From positions 1 to 16,150 of the forward strand of contig JAQSVY010000106.1 of assembly GCA_029266935.1 (NCBI GenBank): DNA of 16,150 bases. Reading direction: 5' to 3'. The translations under genes were made by a program, and so were the position numbers. Shown in pieces: positions 7,080-14,919 of the stretch. Numbering within the stretch: position 1 is the first letter of the stretch; every line of letters starts with the position of its first letter. The stretch comes from Burkholderiales bacterium. Lineage in GTDB: Bacteria; Pseudomonadota; Gammaproteobacteria; Burkholderiales; SG8-39. The notes under the pieces were generated by a model. The model was not told the DNA's origin, made no database searches, and was given only the letters and a program-made list of their open reading frames with translations.

Positions 7080-7093
7080 TTGATCTGCATCAA
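7080..7093. promoter_or_regulatory. perfect FNR/Anr-type box
   Basis: TTGAT-CTGC-ATCAA matches all ten fixed positions of the FNR consensus and is symmetric, so it can serve both directions. Its centre at 7086.5 lies 44.5 bases before the NfnA-like ATG (7131) and 41.5 bases before the ATG of the divergent membrane protein (7045). Class II FNR promoters have the box near -41.5, so activation of one or both genes under oxygen limitation is expected. It also excludes an upstream TTG start at 7080 for the NfnA-like gene. Confidence 0.85.
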
Positions 7094-7114
7094 ATTGCGC
7101 GGCGCCGAGTCACA

Positions 7115-7120
7115 TAGCCT
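7115..7120 (+). promoter_or_regulatory. weak possible -10 of the oxidoreductase operon
   Basis: TAGCCT matches 3 of 6 positions of TATAAT and is 31 bases (centre to centre) downstream of the perfect FNR box. A start near 7127 would leave a leader of only about four bases before ATG 7131. No Shine-Dalgarno is visible there, so a leaderless message is plausible. Confidence 0.35.
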
Positions 7121-7130
7121 GACGTTACCC

Positions 7131-8054
7131 ATGGCTCGCGCTGCGCAAACGGACTACGAAATCGTCGCGCGGGAGGATTTCTCCGACGCGACCTATCTCC
7201 TCGAGGTGCGCCATCCCCTGATGGCCCGGGCCGCGCGGCCCGGCCAGTTCGTCATCGTCATGGCGCAGCCTCACGGGGAGCGCATCCCGCTCACGCTCGC
7301 CGACTTCGACCGCCGGAAGGGCACGGTGACGCTGGTGGTGCAGGCCGTGGGCAAGACCACGCGCGAGATGCAGCAGAGCTGCCACGTGGGCAGCGCGCTT
7401 CACGCGCTCGCCGGTCCGATGGGCGTGCCGAGCCATGTGAACGGCGCCGCCAAGGTGCTGTGCGTGGGCGGCGGGCTGGGCGTGGCGCCGATGTTCCCGC
7501 AGGCGCGCGCGCACAAGGAAGCCGGCGCTACCGTGATCGGCGTGGTCGGCTTCCGCAGCCGCGAGCTCGTGTTCTGGGAGGACAAGTTCCGCGGCGTGTG
7601 CGACGAGCTGATCCTCTGCACCAACGATGGCTCGGCGGGGCTGCGCGGCCTGGTCACCGACGGCGTGCGCCTTGCCCTGGAAAAGCATCCCGACCTCGCC
7701 GAGGCGGTGGTTATCGGCCCGCCAGTGATGATGAAGGCCTGCGCCGAGGCGACCCGCCCGCGCGGCATCAAGACCGTGGTGAGCGTCAACCCGATTATGG
7801 TGGATGGCACCGGCATGTGCGGCGGCTGCCGCGTCAAGGTGGGCGGACGCGTGCGCTTCGCCTGCGTCGACGGGCCCGACTTCGACGGCCACCAGGTCGA
7901 CTTCGACGATCTCATGGCGCGCCTCGCGCGCTTCGTGCCCGAGGAGCGAAGGGCGCTCGAGCGCTGGTCCGAGAGCTGCCGCGCGAAGGAGCCGGCGCCG
8001 CTCGAGGAGACGCTCGAGCTGCCCGACCCGTTCGAGGAAGTCCACGGTGGCTAG
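7131..8054 (+). CDS. NfnA/SudB-like FAD and [2Fe-2S] electron-transfer subunit
   Basis: This 307-residue protein belongs to the dihydroorotate dehydrogenase electron-transfer/NfnA (small Nfn subunit) family, also annotated as sulfide dehydrogenase subunit. The N-terminal FAD domain has RIPLTLAD (residues 51-58). The pyridine nucleotide domain has CVGGGLGVAP (111-120). The C-terminal iron-sulfur region is MVDGTGMCGGCRVKVGGRVR, then FACVDGP, with Asp225, Cys230, Cys233 and Cys245. An Asp plus three Cys matches the unusual [2Fe-2S] ligation known in NfnA. In Nfn, this subunit exchanges electrons with NAD(H), while the large subunit bifurcates between NADPH and ferredoxin. It heads a four-gene operon 37 bases after the perfect FNR box, and its end overlaps the next gene by 8 bases. 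ATG 7131 is chosen because the frame's upstream part covers the FNR box. The tail after residue 275 is longer than in the typical family. Confidence 0.88.
   Translation: MARAAQTDYEIVAREDFSDATYLLEVRHPLMARAARPGQFVIVMAQPHGERIPLTLADFDRRKGTVTLVVQAVGKTTREMQQSCHVGSALHALAGPMGVPSHVNGAAKVLCVGGGLGVAPMFPQARAHKEAGATVIGVVGFRSRELVFWEDKFRGVCDELILCTNDGSAGLRGLVTDGVRLALEKHPDLAEAVVIGPPVMMKACAEATRPRGIKTVVSVNPIMVDGTGMCGGCRVKVGGRVRFACVDGPDFDGHQVDFDDLMARLARFVPEERRALERWSESCRAKEPAPLEETLELPDPFEEVHGG
8034..8040 (+). promoter_or_regulatory. Shine-Dalgarno deciding the GTG start of the NfnB-like gene
   Basis: GAGGAAG lies six bases before GTG 8047-8049, inside the end of the NfnA-like gene. It favours this start over the in-frame ATG at 8104, which falls closer to where family similarity begins. 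Confidence 0.55.
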
Positions 8055-9549
8055 CGCGGCGAAGAAGAAAACCGTGCGCACCATCCCGCAGCTGCGCGCG
8101 GCAATGCCCGAGCAGGACGCCGGGCAGCGCTCGAGGAACTTCGCCGAGGTGGCCTGCGGCTACCGCCTCGAGGATGCGCTGCACGAGGCCGAGCGGTGCC
8201 TGTTCTGCCCCGACCCGGCGTGCGTCGCGGGCTGCCCAGTGTCGATCGACATCCCGGGGTTCATCCGCCGCATCAGCGCGAAGGACTTCCGCGGCGCCTA
8301 CGACGTCATAACCGCGACGAACCTGCTGCCCGCCATCTGCGGGCGCGTCTGCCCGCAGGAGAGCCAGTGCGAGGGCGTGTGCCCGGTCGGCGAGACGCTC
8401 GAGCCGGTGGCGATCGGCCGCCTCGAGCGCTGGGTCGGCGACAAGGCGATCGCCGAAGGCTGGTCGAGCGCACCGCACATCGAGCCGAACGGCTTCAAGG
8501 TCGGCATCGTCGGCTCAGGGCCTGCAGGCATGGCCTGTGCCGCCGACATGGCGAAAGCGGGTTGCGAGGTCACGGTTTATGAGGCGTTCCAGGAGCCCGG
8601 CGGCGTCCTGAAATACGGTATCCCGGACTTTCGCCTGCCGAACGCCGTGATCGACGCCGAGATCGAGAACCTGCGCAGGCTTGGCGTGAACTTCGAGTGC
8701 AACACGCTGGTCGGGCGGCTCTTCACCCTCGAGCAGATGCGCGACGAGATGGGCTATGACGCCGTCTTCGTCGGCACCGGCGCGGGCTATCCCTCGATGA
8801 TGGGCATCCCGGGGGAGTCGCTCAACGGCGTGCTCTCGGCGAACGAGCTCCTCACGCGCTGCAACCTGATGCGCGCGCGCGAGTTCCCGCAGTACGACAC
8901 GCCGGTACCGGTCGGCCGGCGCGTGGCGGTGATCGGCTCGGGCAACACCGCGATGGACGCGCTGCGCGTATGCCTGCGCCTGGGCGCCGAGAAGGTGCAC
9001 TGCATCTATCGGCGCAGCCGCGCCGAGAGCCCGGCGCGCGCCGAGGAGCTGCACCATGCCGAGGAGGAGGGCGTCGAGTTCCACTGGCTCACCAACCCGG
9101 TGGAGATCCTCGGCGACGCCGAAGGAGGAAGAGCAGGCAACGTGAAAGGGATGCGCTGCGTCCGCATGGCGCTCGGCGAGCCCGACGAGTCGGGCCGGCG
9201 CCGCCCGCTGCCGGTTGCCGGCAGCGAGTTCGAATTCCCCGCCGACGTGGTGGTGTTCGCCATCGGCACCAACGCCAACCCGATCATCGGCCAGACCTCG
9301 AAGATCAGGCTGGACAAGCGCGGTTACATCGAGACCGACGCCGAGCTGGCCACCTCCATGGCGGGCGTCTTCGCCGGCGGCGACATCGTCACCGGCGCGG
9401 CCACCGTCATTGAGGCGATGGGCGCCGGCCGCAAGGCGGCGCGCGGCATCAAGCGGTATCTGGGTCTTGATCCGGAAAGCGCCTCCCCGGAACGGCTGTT
9501 TGGCATTCCTGTGTCCGAGAAAAACTTTGCCCGGATCCGCGCCCTATGA
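8047..9549 (+). CDS. NfnB/SudA/GltD-like NADPH flavoprotein with two [4Fe-4S] clusters
   Basis: This 500-residue protein resembles the large Nfn subunit and the glutamate synthase small subunit. Cysteines 51, 54, 59, 63 (CLFCPDPACVAGC) and 98, 102, 108, 112 (CGRVCPQESQCEGVC) form the two N-terminal [4Fe-4S] sites. KVGIVGSGPAGMACA (151-165) is the FAD motif, VAVIGSGNTAMDA (293-305) the NADPH motif, and VFAGGDIVTGAATVIEAMG (441-459) the closing FAD motif. With the gene before it, this makes an NfnAB-type pair that could bifurcate or confurcate electrons among NADH, NADPH and ferredoxin. No glutamate synthase large subunit is nearby, so a GltD role is unlikely. The GTG start overlaps the previous gene by 8 bases, and the stop overlaps the next ATG (ATGA). 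An alternative start is ATG 8104. Confidence 0.9.
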   Translation: MASAAKKKTVRTIPQLRAAMPEQDAGQRSRNFAEVACGYRLEDALHEAERCLFCPDPACVAGCPVSIDIPGFIRRISAKDFRGAYDVITATNLLPAICGRVCPQESQCEGVCPVGETLEPVAIGRLERWVGDKAIAEGWSSAPHIEPNGFKVGIVGSGPAGMACAADMAKAGCEVTVYEAFQEPGGVLKYGIPDFRLPNAVIDAEIENLRRLGVNFECNTLVGRLFTLEQMRDEMGYDAVFVGTGAGYPSMMGIPGESLNGVLSANELLTRCNLMRAREFPQYDTPVPVGRRVAVIGSGNTAMDALRVCLRLGAEKVHCIYRRSRAESPARAEELHHAEEEGVEFHWLTNPVEILGDAEGGRAGNVKGMRCVRMALGEPDESGRRRPLPVAGSEFEFPADVVVFAIGTNANPIIGQTSKIRLDKRGYIETDAELATSMAGVFAGGDIVTGAATVIEAMGAGRKAARGIKRYLGLDPESASPERLFGIPVSEKNFARIRAL

Positions 9550-12245
9550 AGAACATCACCACCCTCAGCGAGCACATCGTCGAGGTGATCAGCGACTCCG
9601 GCGAGGGCGCGCAGCGCTGCGGCCAGTCGCTCGGCGCGATCGCCGCGCGCATGGGCAACGGCGTGTGGACCGTGGAGATCATCCCCGCCGAGATCCGTCC
9701 GCCCGCGCGCTCGGTCGCCGGGGCGAGCGGCAACCGCGTGCGCATCGGCGCCGGTCCGGTCACCAACGGCGGCGACCTGACCGACCTCGTGGTGGCGTTC
9801 AACGAGCAGGTGCTGCTCGGTCGGGTGCGCGACGGCGAGCTCAAGCCGGGCTGCACCATCCTGCTCGAGTCCATGTGGCGGGAGCACAAGGACGCCTCCA
9901 TCGCATCCTCCTATGTTCAAGCCGTCGAAAAACTGAGAAGCGCCGGCTACCGGGTCTACGAGGTCCCCATGGAGCGCGAGTGCGGCGGGGCGGAGCGCGG
10001 CAAGAACATGTTCGTCCTAGGCATGCTGTGCCAGCTCTACAGCCTCGACCTGCAGCTCGCGCGCGAGCAGATCGCGCTCGCCTTCGGCAAGAAGGCGAAG
10101 CAGGTCGTCGAGGCGAACGTGCGGCTGCTCGAGGCCGGGTACCGCTGGGCCGAGGATGGGCTCGATTTCAAGTACCGCATCCCGACGCAGCGCCCCTCGG
10201 CGGCGCAGGTCGTGGTGAACGGCAACACCGCGCTTGCGCTGGGCGTGCTCGCATCGGGCATGGAGATCTGCGCCATGTACCCGATCACGCCTGCGACCTC
10301 GGCCTCGCATTACCTGTCCGACGTTTTCGAGAAAGTGGGCGGCTTGGTGCACCAGGCCGAGGACGAGATCGCCGCCTGCACCTTCGCCATCGGCGCCTCC
10401 TATGCCGGCAAGTGCGCGGTCACCATTACCTCGGGTCCCGGCTACTCGCTCAAGCAGGAGGCGATCGGTCTCGCGGTGATGGCGGAGATCCCGCTCGTGG
10501 TGGTGAACGTCCAGCGCGGGGGCCCCAGCACCGGCCAGCCGACCAAGGCGGAGCAGGGTGATCTGCTCGCCTCCATGTTCGGCAGCCACGGCGACGCGCC
10601 GAAGGTGGTGATGGCGGCGAGCACTATCGAGGACTGCTTCTACTCGATGATCACGGCGCGCAAGATCGCCGAGACCTTCAACATGGTGGTGGTGGTGCTC
10701 ACCGACGCGAGCCTCGCGACCTCGCAGCAGCCGTTCCCGCGCCCGAAGTTCGATCCGGCCTGGGTGGCGCCGCCCGCCGACCAGAGCCCCGTGCCCGACG
10801 GGGTGAAGCCCTACGACTGGGAAGCAGCCACGGGCCTCGCGCGCCGCTTCGTGCCAGGCCAGCCGCGCGGCATGCACGCGCTCACCGGCCTCGCGCACGA
10901 CCGCGCTAGCCATGTCGCCTACGATCCGCAGGTCAACGAGGAGGCGATCCACTTCCGCAGCCTCAAGCTCGCCGCCCTGCAAAAGACGCTGAAGGCGCCG
11001 CCGCTGCATGGCGACGCCGAGGGCGAGCTGCTGGTGCTCGGCTGGGGCAGCACCCGGGGAGCGATCGAGGAAGCAGTCGACGCGCTTCGCGCCGAGGGCG
11101 CCCGCGTCTCCTCGATGCACCTCACTTTCCTGCAGCCGCTGCCCCCGGGCATCGGCGAGGCGATGCGGCGCTTCCGCCGCGTCATGACCGTCGAGGGCAA
11201 CTGGTCGGACCGTCCCGGCGACGCGCTGATCGACGAGTCGAACCGGCGCTACTCGGCGCTGGCGATGCTGCTGCGCGCGCGCGATCGAAGAGAGCCTTTC
11301 CCGGGAAACGGTGACCTCATGAACGATTTCGTCCCCGATTGCCTGTTCCGGCTGCACGACGAGCGCTTCGAGCTCGAGGACTACCAGAGCGGCGTGCCGC
11401 GCTGGTGCTCGGGCTGCGGCGACAACGCCATCCTCGCCGCCGTGCAGCGCCTGTGCCGCGACGAGCGGCTGCACCCGGAGAAGACGGTGTTCGTCTCGGG
11501 CATCGGCTGCTCCAGCCGCTTTCCGCACTACATGAACGCCTACGGATTCCACGGCATCCACGGGCGCGCGCTGCCGGTGGCCGAGGGCGTGCGCATGGCG
11601 CGGCCCGACCTCAACGTGTTCGTCAACACCGGCGACGGCGACTGCTGCAGCATCGGCGCGGCGCACTGGATCCACGCCGTGCGCTACAACATGAACATGA
11701 CGGTGCTGCTGCACGACAACCAGATCTACGGCCTCACCAAGAAGCAGGCCTCGCCGACTTCGCCGCGCGGCACGAAGAGCAACACGACCCCGCGCGGCGC
11801 GCACCTCGAGGCGCTGAACCCGCTCACGGTGACCCTCGGCGTGCAGAACGTGTCGTTCGTCGCCCAGGCCGTGGACTGGATGCCCGACGTCCTCTACGAC
11901 GTGGTGAAGGCGGCCTTCCATCACAAGGGGTTCTCCTTCGTGCGCATCCTGCAGCGCTGCCCCGAGTGGCTGCCGGATTACTTCGAGCCCTGGATCAAGG
12001 ACCCGAAGCGCGTCCTGCGCCTGGACCGCGCCGGGCACGACGCCTCGAGCCTCGACCGGGCGCGCGAAGTGGCCTCGCGGCTCGAGCCCATCCCGGTGGG
12101 CATCCTCTACCGCAATGGCGAAGTGCCGTGCTACGAGGACTTGCGCCGCAGCGCCAAGCCGCGCACCGTGGAGCTCATCCGCACCGGGCTCGAAGCCGAG
12201 CTCGACAAGTTCACCATCTGGCCGCAGGCATGCACGCCGAGCTGA
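9546..12245 (+). CDS. single-chain 2-oxoacid:ferredoxin oxidoreductase (gamma-alpha-beta fusion), 2-oxoglutarate-type
   Basis: This 899-residue protein holds all three catalytic domains usually split among subunits. Residues 1-205 are the gamma domain (RVRIGAGPVTNGGDLTDLVV, FNEQVLLGRV). Residues 218-595 are alpha, with MYPITPATSASHYLSDVF (244-261) and VQRGGPSTGQPTKAEQGDLL (322-341). Residues 600-899 are beta, with WCSGCGDNAI and GIGCSSRFPHYMNAYGFHGI, the thiamine diphosphate motif GDGD (696-699) and DNQIYGLTKKQ (724-734). Cys621, Cys624, Cys655 and Cys805 have the spacing of the [4Fe-4S] ligands in beta subunits, so it appears catalytically complete. GPSTG/YPITP resemble 2-oxoglutarate (Kor) alpha subunits, but the substrate cannot be fixed by eye; branched-chain or other 2-oxoacids remain possible. 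There is no ferredoxin-type delta domain; the next gene carries one. ATG 9546 overlaps the NfnB-like stop. Confidence 0.9.
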   Translation: MKNITTLSEHIVEVISDSGEGAQRCGQSLGAIAARMGNGVWTVEIIPAEIRPPARSVAGASGNRVRIGAGPVTNGGDLTDLVVAFNEQVLLGRVRDGELKPGCTILLESMWREHKDASIASSYVQAVEKLRSAGYRVYEVPMERECGGAERGKNMFVLGMLCQLYSLDLQLAREQIALAFGKKAKQVVEANVRLLEAGYRWAEDGLDFKYRIPTQRPSAAQVVVNGNTALALGVLASGMEICAMYPITPATSASHYLSDVFEKVGGLVHQAEDEIAACTFAIGASYAGKCAVTITSGPGYSLKQEAIGLAVMAEIPLVVVNVQRGGPSTGQPTKAEQGDLLASMFGSHGDAPKVVMAASTIEDCFYSMITARKIAETFNMVVVVLTDASLATSQQPFPRPKFDPAWVAPPADQSPVPDGVKPYDWEAATGLARRFVPGQPRGMHALTGLAHDRASHVAYDPQVNEEAIHFRSLKLAALQKTLKAPPLHGDAEGELLVLGWGSTRGAIEEAVDALRAEGARVSSMHLTFLQPLPPGIGEAMRRFRRVMTVEGNWSDRPGDALIDESNRRYSALAMLLRARDRREPFPGNGDLMNDFVPDCLFRLHDERFELEDYQSGVPRWCSGCGDNAILAAVQRLCRDERLHPEKTVFVSGIGCSSRFPHYMNAYGFHGIHGRALPVAEGVRMARPDLNVFVNTGDGDCCSIGAAHWIHAVRYNMNMTVLLHDNQIYGLTKKQASPTSPRGTKSNTTPRGAHLEALNPLTVTLGVQNVSFVAQAVDWMPDVLYDVVKAAFHHKGFSFVRILQRCPEWLPDYFEPWIKDPKRVLRLDRAGHDASSLDRAREVASRLEPIPVGILYRNGEVPCYEDLRRSAKPRTVELIRTGLEAELDKFTIWPQACTPS

Positions 12246-14203
12246 ACGCCCAGCTTGCCTTCCACCTCACCGGCGTGAGGAACGCCGGGGAGCTCGACGC
12301 CGTGGAGGGTCTCGCGCTCAGGCCGGCGCTGCTCGCCGGCTACCGCGACCTCGCCGCGCTGCGCTACGACTTTCCGCTGGTATTCACCGACAAGGCCGAC
12401 GCGAGCTTCGTCGTTCCTCTTTCGCGCCTCGTCGACGAGGCGCTGCAGGGTGCCGACGAGCGATCGCGCCACGAGGCGCTGCGCCGCGAGCACGAGATCC
12501 GCGCCCGCCTCGCCGGCGGGGCCGCCGGGCGCCTGTCCGAGCAGTGGAACCTGCCCCTCGCCCTCGGTACCGACGGCGAGCTCGCCGATTGCGACGCAAG
12601 TCTGCCGGTGCGCTTCCTGACGCGCGCGTGGGCGCTGGTCCAGCAACGCAAGGCGCGCCGCTTCCACGACGAAGCGGACGCGCTGATCGCGCGGCTTGCC
12701 GCCATCCTGGCCGCCGATTTCGTGCAGTCCGACGAGGGCCGCAGTGCCGGGCACCTCGCCGCCTCGCTCGCCTCGCGCGAGGGGAGCTTCGACACCGAGG
12801 CGATGTCGCGCCTGCTCGCGCGCGCGCTGCCCGAGCGCCGGCTGCCCATGACCCGGCGCCTGCGCATCCGGTCGCTGCTTTCCGTTCTGAAAAGCCAGCG
12901 CTTCTTCGCCGGCGGCGACCCGCAGGGCCCCGAGCCCTTCTCCTTCGTCTTCTACGGCGCCGCCTCGGCGCTGAAGGCGCTGCGCGAGCGCCGCGCGCTG
13001 CTCGCCGAGCTCGCCAAGGCGGTGAGCGCCGCGCGCCTCGAGGCGGCGGGAGAATACGTCGAGGAGACGCACGGCCCGCTTTTCCAAGGCTTCGCCGAAA
13101 GCGCGCTCAGCCCCGCGCTCGCGCCCGACTCGCTGGTGTGCGTCAACGCGGGCTCGCTACAGGTCGAAGAGAGCGCCGCGCTCGCCGAGCTGCTCGCGAG
13201 CGGCCTGCCGGTGAAGATCCTGGTGCAGCACGACGATATCCTCGAGCGCTCGAGCGTGGCCAACGCCCCGGCGTTCGGCGCGCATGCGCGGCTCCTTGCC
13301 GGCATGGCGCTCGGGCTGAACGACGTTTACGTCCTGCAATCGAGCGCCTCGAACCTCTACCGGATGCGCGAGCGGATCCTGCACGGGCTGGAGTACCCCG
13401 GCGCCGCGCTCTTCAGCGTCTTTTCCGGCGCCACCGGCCGCGCCGACGGCCTCGCGCCCTACCTCGTCGCCGCCGCGGCCATGGAGTCGCGCGCCTTCCC
13501 CGCCTTCAGCTACGACCCCGCGGCGGGCGAAGAGCGCGCCGCGCGCTTCTCGATCGAGGCGAACCCGCAGCCCGAACGCGACTGGCCGCTGCACGTCCTC
13601 GCCTACGAGGACGCCGAGCAGCAGCGCGTGCGCGCGGAGGTTCCCTTCACGCTCGCCGACTTCGCCGCCTGCGACGAGCGCTACGGCGGCTACTTCGCGC
13701 GCATCCCGCGCGGCCGGCCGAACGGCGAAGCGCCTCACCTCGCCATGGTCGACCGCGACGATTGCCTGCAGAAAGTCATCGTCGCCGAGCCGCTGATGCG
13801 CGAAGCGCGCCGCTGCCTCGACGCCTGGCGCGGCCTGCAGGCCCTCGCGCGCCGCGCGGCGCCGGCAGCGCCGGCGCCTTCGCCTGCGGCCGAAAAACCC
13901 CCAGCTGTCCCTGCACCGTCCGCAGCCGTCCCCGAGCCCGAAAAGACCCCTGCGCCAGACGCCCCCTACATCGAGACCGCGCGCTGCACCACCTGCGAAG
14001 AGTGCGTGAAGATCAACAAACGCATGTTCGTCTACGACGCGAACAAGCAGGCCATGCTCGCCGACGCGAAGGCCGGCACCTACCGCGAGCTGGTCGAAGC
14101 CGCAGAGGCCTGCCAGGTTTCCATCATCCACCCCGGCAAGCCCCTCGACCCCAGCGAGCCGGGGCTCGACGAGCTGCTGCAGCGCGCGGAGCCTTTCCTT
14201 TAG
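12230..14203 (+). CDS. 657-residue protein: degenerate PFOR-like TPP domain with tethered ferredoxin
   Basis: I do not recognise a named family for the whole protein. Residues 1-290 are largely helical with no motif I can assign (EYVEETHGPLFQGF at 275-288). Residues 300-490 can be aligned by eye with the C-terminal TPP domain of pyruvate:ferredoxin oxidoreductase (ALAELLASGLPVKILVQHDD, then YPGAALFSVFSGA and ESRAFPAFSYDP). However, the GDG metal/TPP motif is replaced by VNAGS and the NTGGQ segment by LERSSVA, so it probably does not bind the cofactor. Residues 543-579 are an Ala/Pro-rich linker. Residues 580-640 are a small ferredoxin domain with Cys586, Cys589, Cys592 and Cys628 (CTTCEEC, then EACQVSIIHPGK), fitting one [4Fe-4S]. 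It overlaps the fused oxidoreductase gene by 16 bases and ends the operon. It probably relays electrons between that enzyme and the Nfn-like pair; this is inference. Confidence 0.75.
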   Translation: MHAELNAQLAFHLTGVRNAGELDAVEGLALRPALLAGYRDLAALRYDFPLVFTDKADASFVVPLSRLVDEALQGADERSRHEALRREHEIRARLAGGAAGRLSEQWNLPLALGTDGELADCDASLPVRFLTRAWALVQQRKARRFHDEADALIARLAAILAADFVQSDEGRSAGHLAASLASREGSFDTEAMSRLLARALPERRLPMTRRLRIRSLLSVLKSQRFFAGGDPQGPEPFSFVFYGAASALKALRERRALLAELAKAVSAARLEAAGEYVEETHGPLFQGFAESALSPALAPDSLVCVNAGSLQVEESAALAELLASGLPVKILVQHDDILERSSVANAPAFGAHARLLAGMALGLNDVYVLQSSASNLYRMRERILHGLEYPGAALFSVFSGATGRADGLAPYLVAAAAMESRAFPAFSYDPAAGEERAARFSIEANPQPERDWPLHVLAYEDAEQQRVRAEVPFTLADFAACDERYGGYFARIPRGRPNGEAPHLAMVDRDDCLQKVIVAEPLMREARRCLDAWRGLQALARRAAPAAPAPSPAAEKPPAVPAPSAAVPEPEKTPAPDAPYIETARCTTCEECVKINKRMFVYDANKQAMLADAKAGTYRELVEAAEACQVSIIHPGKPLDPSEPGLDELLQRAEPFL

Positions 14204-14270
14204 ACTTGGCAATCGCCGCGCAAGGTGCCTTTCAGCAAGGCGCCAAGCGCCTGGCTAAACTGTCGCCGAA

Positions 14271-14843
14271 GTGCGATTAATCGCGTTCATCGAGTATTCC
14301 GCGGTGATCATCGGCGTCATCGCCATGATCGCCGGTCAGTTCTTCGCGCTGCCCAAGGGCTTTCATCTCGGCGTGTTCCTGATCGGTGCCGGCCTTGTGC
14401 TCGGCGGCATCGAGGCCATGGCCACGCGCCGCATGTGTTTTCGCGCCTCGGAGGATGCCTACGAGGCCTATGCAGGCGCGCCCGCGATGATCGTCGGGAT
14501 GATGGCGCTGCTCGTCGGCGCCGGGGTGATCGCCACGGCCTACCTTCTCGCCGACGGGCAATGGCACGCGACGCTGGCTTACCTGGCGCGCCGCCCCGCG
14601 CCGGTGCTCGTCGCGGTGGGGTTGCTCCTCATCGGTGTTGGCGCGCTGATGATGCTCAATCCGCAGGGGCGCCGGGGCTTCGCGTGGACGCTCCTGGTGC
14701 ACCTGCCGATGTCGTTGGCGGGTTTCATCCTGGTGGCCAGCGGGCTCGCGGGCATCGGGCTCGGCGCGTGGGAGTGGCTCGAGCCGCTGGCGTTCGATCG
14801 CTTCGTCGGACAGCTGCCGCGCAAGCTCGAGCGGCCGTTTTGA
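14271..14843 (+). CDS. five-helix membrane protein, unknown function
   Basis: This 190-residue protein starts at GTG 14271 and is strongly hydrophobic. Likely membrane segments are residues 5-27, 31-50 (HLGVFLIGAGLVLGGIEAMA), 69-93 (APAMIVGMMALLVGAGVIAT), 109-129 (PVLVAVGLLLIGVGALMM) and 138-165. The loop between helices 2 and 3 (TRRMCFRASEDAYEAYAG) is the most polar part. No known family or cofactor motif is recognised. It follows the oxidoreductase operon on the same strand after a 67-base gap with no strong terminator, so read-through from the FNR-controlled promoter is possible, but a functional link is not shown. The start is uncertain because there is no good Shine-Dalgarno and the nearest in-frame ATG lies inside the first helix. 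Confidence 0.7.
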   Translation: MRLIAFIEYSAVIIGVIAMIAGQFFALPKGFHLGVFLIGAGLVLGGIEAMATRRMCFRASEDAYEAYAGAPAMIVGMMALLVGAGVIATAYLLADGQWHATLAYLARRPAPVLVAVGLLLIGVGALMMLNPQGRRGFAWTLLVHLPMSLAGFILVASGLAGIGLGAWEWLEPLAFDRFVGQLPRKLERPF

Positions 14844-14876
14844 CTCGCGATTGGTCGTCGTCCGAGCTCGACAATG

Positions 14877-14900
14877 TGCCGACCTGCAAGGCGGTCGGCA
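14877..14900. terminator. hairpin between convergent genes
   Basis: TGCCGACC (14877-14884) and GGTCGGCA (14893-14900) are perfect inverted arms with an 8-base loop, in the gap between the convergent membrane protein and GGDEF-EAL genes. No T-run follows on either strand, so it is at best a weak or factor-assisted terminator. Confidence 0.35.
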
Positions 14901-14919
14901 GGCCGGTCAAGATGCGGAC

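Noticed and set aside
7080..7130. Upstream TTG extension of the NfnA-like protein
   Set aside because: It would place coding sequence over the perfect FNR box and adds residues without family similarity.
8047..9549. Glutamate synthase small subunit (gltD)
   Set aside because: No gltB is nearby, and the preceding NfnA-like gene indicates an Nfn/Sud-type pair instead.
10017..12038. 673-residue minus-strand open frame
   Set aside because: It lies fully antisense to the fused oxidoreductase, has His/Arg/Ala-rich low-complexity composition and no recognisable motif; long antisense frames are expected at this GC content.
12364..12867. Minus-strand frame of 167 residues opposite the 657-residue gene
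   Set aside because: Ser/Arg-rich shadow with no start context or motif.
14204..14270. Possible terminator after the oxidoreductase operon
   Set aside because: An imperfect GGTGCCTT/AAGGCGCC pairing is present, but the stem has a mismatch and no T-run follows.
12115..14280. 721-residue plus-strand open frame
   Set aside because: It is a frame shadow of the 657-residue protein, Arg/Ala-rich, with no domain; the other frame has the ferredoxin cysteines and overlaps the upstream gene in operon style.
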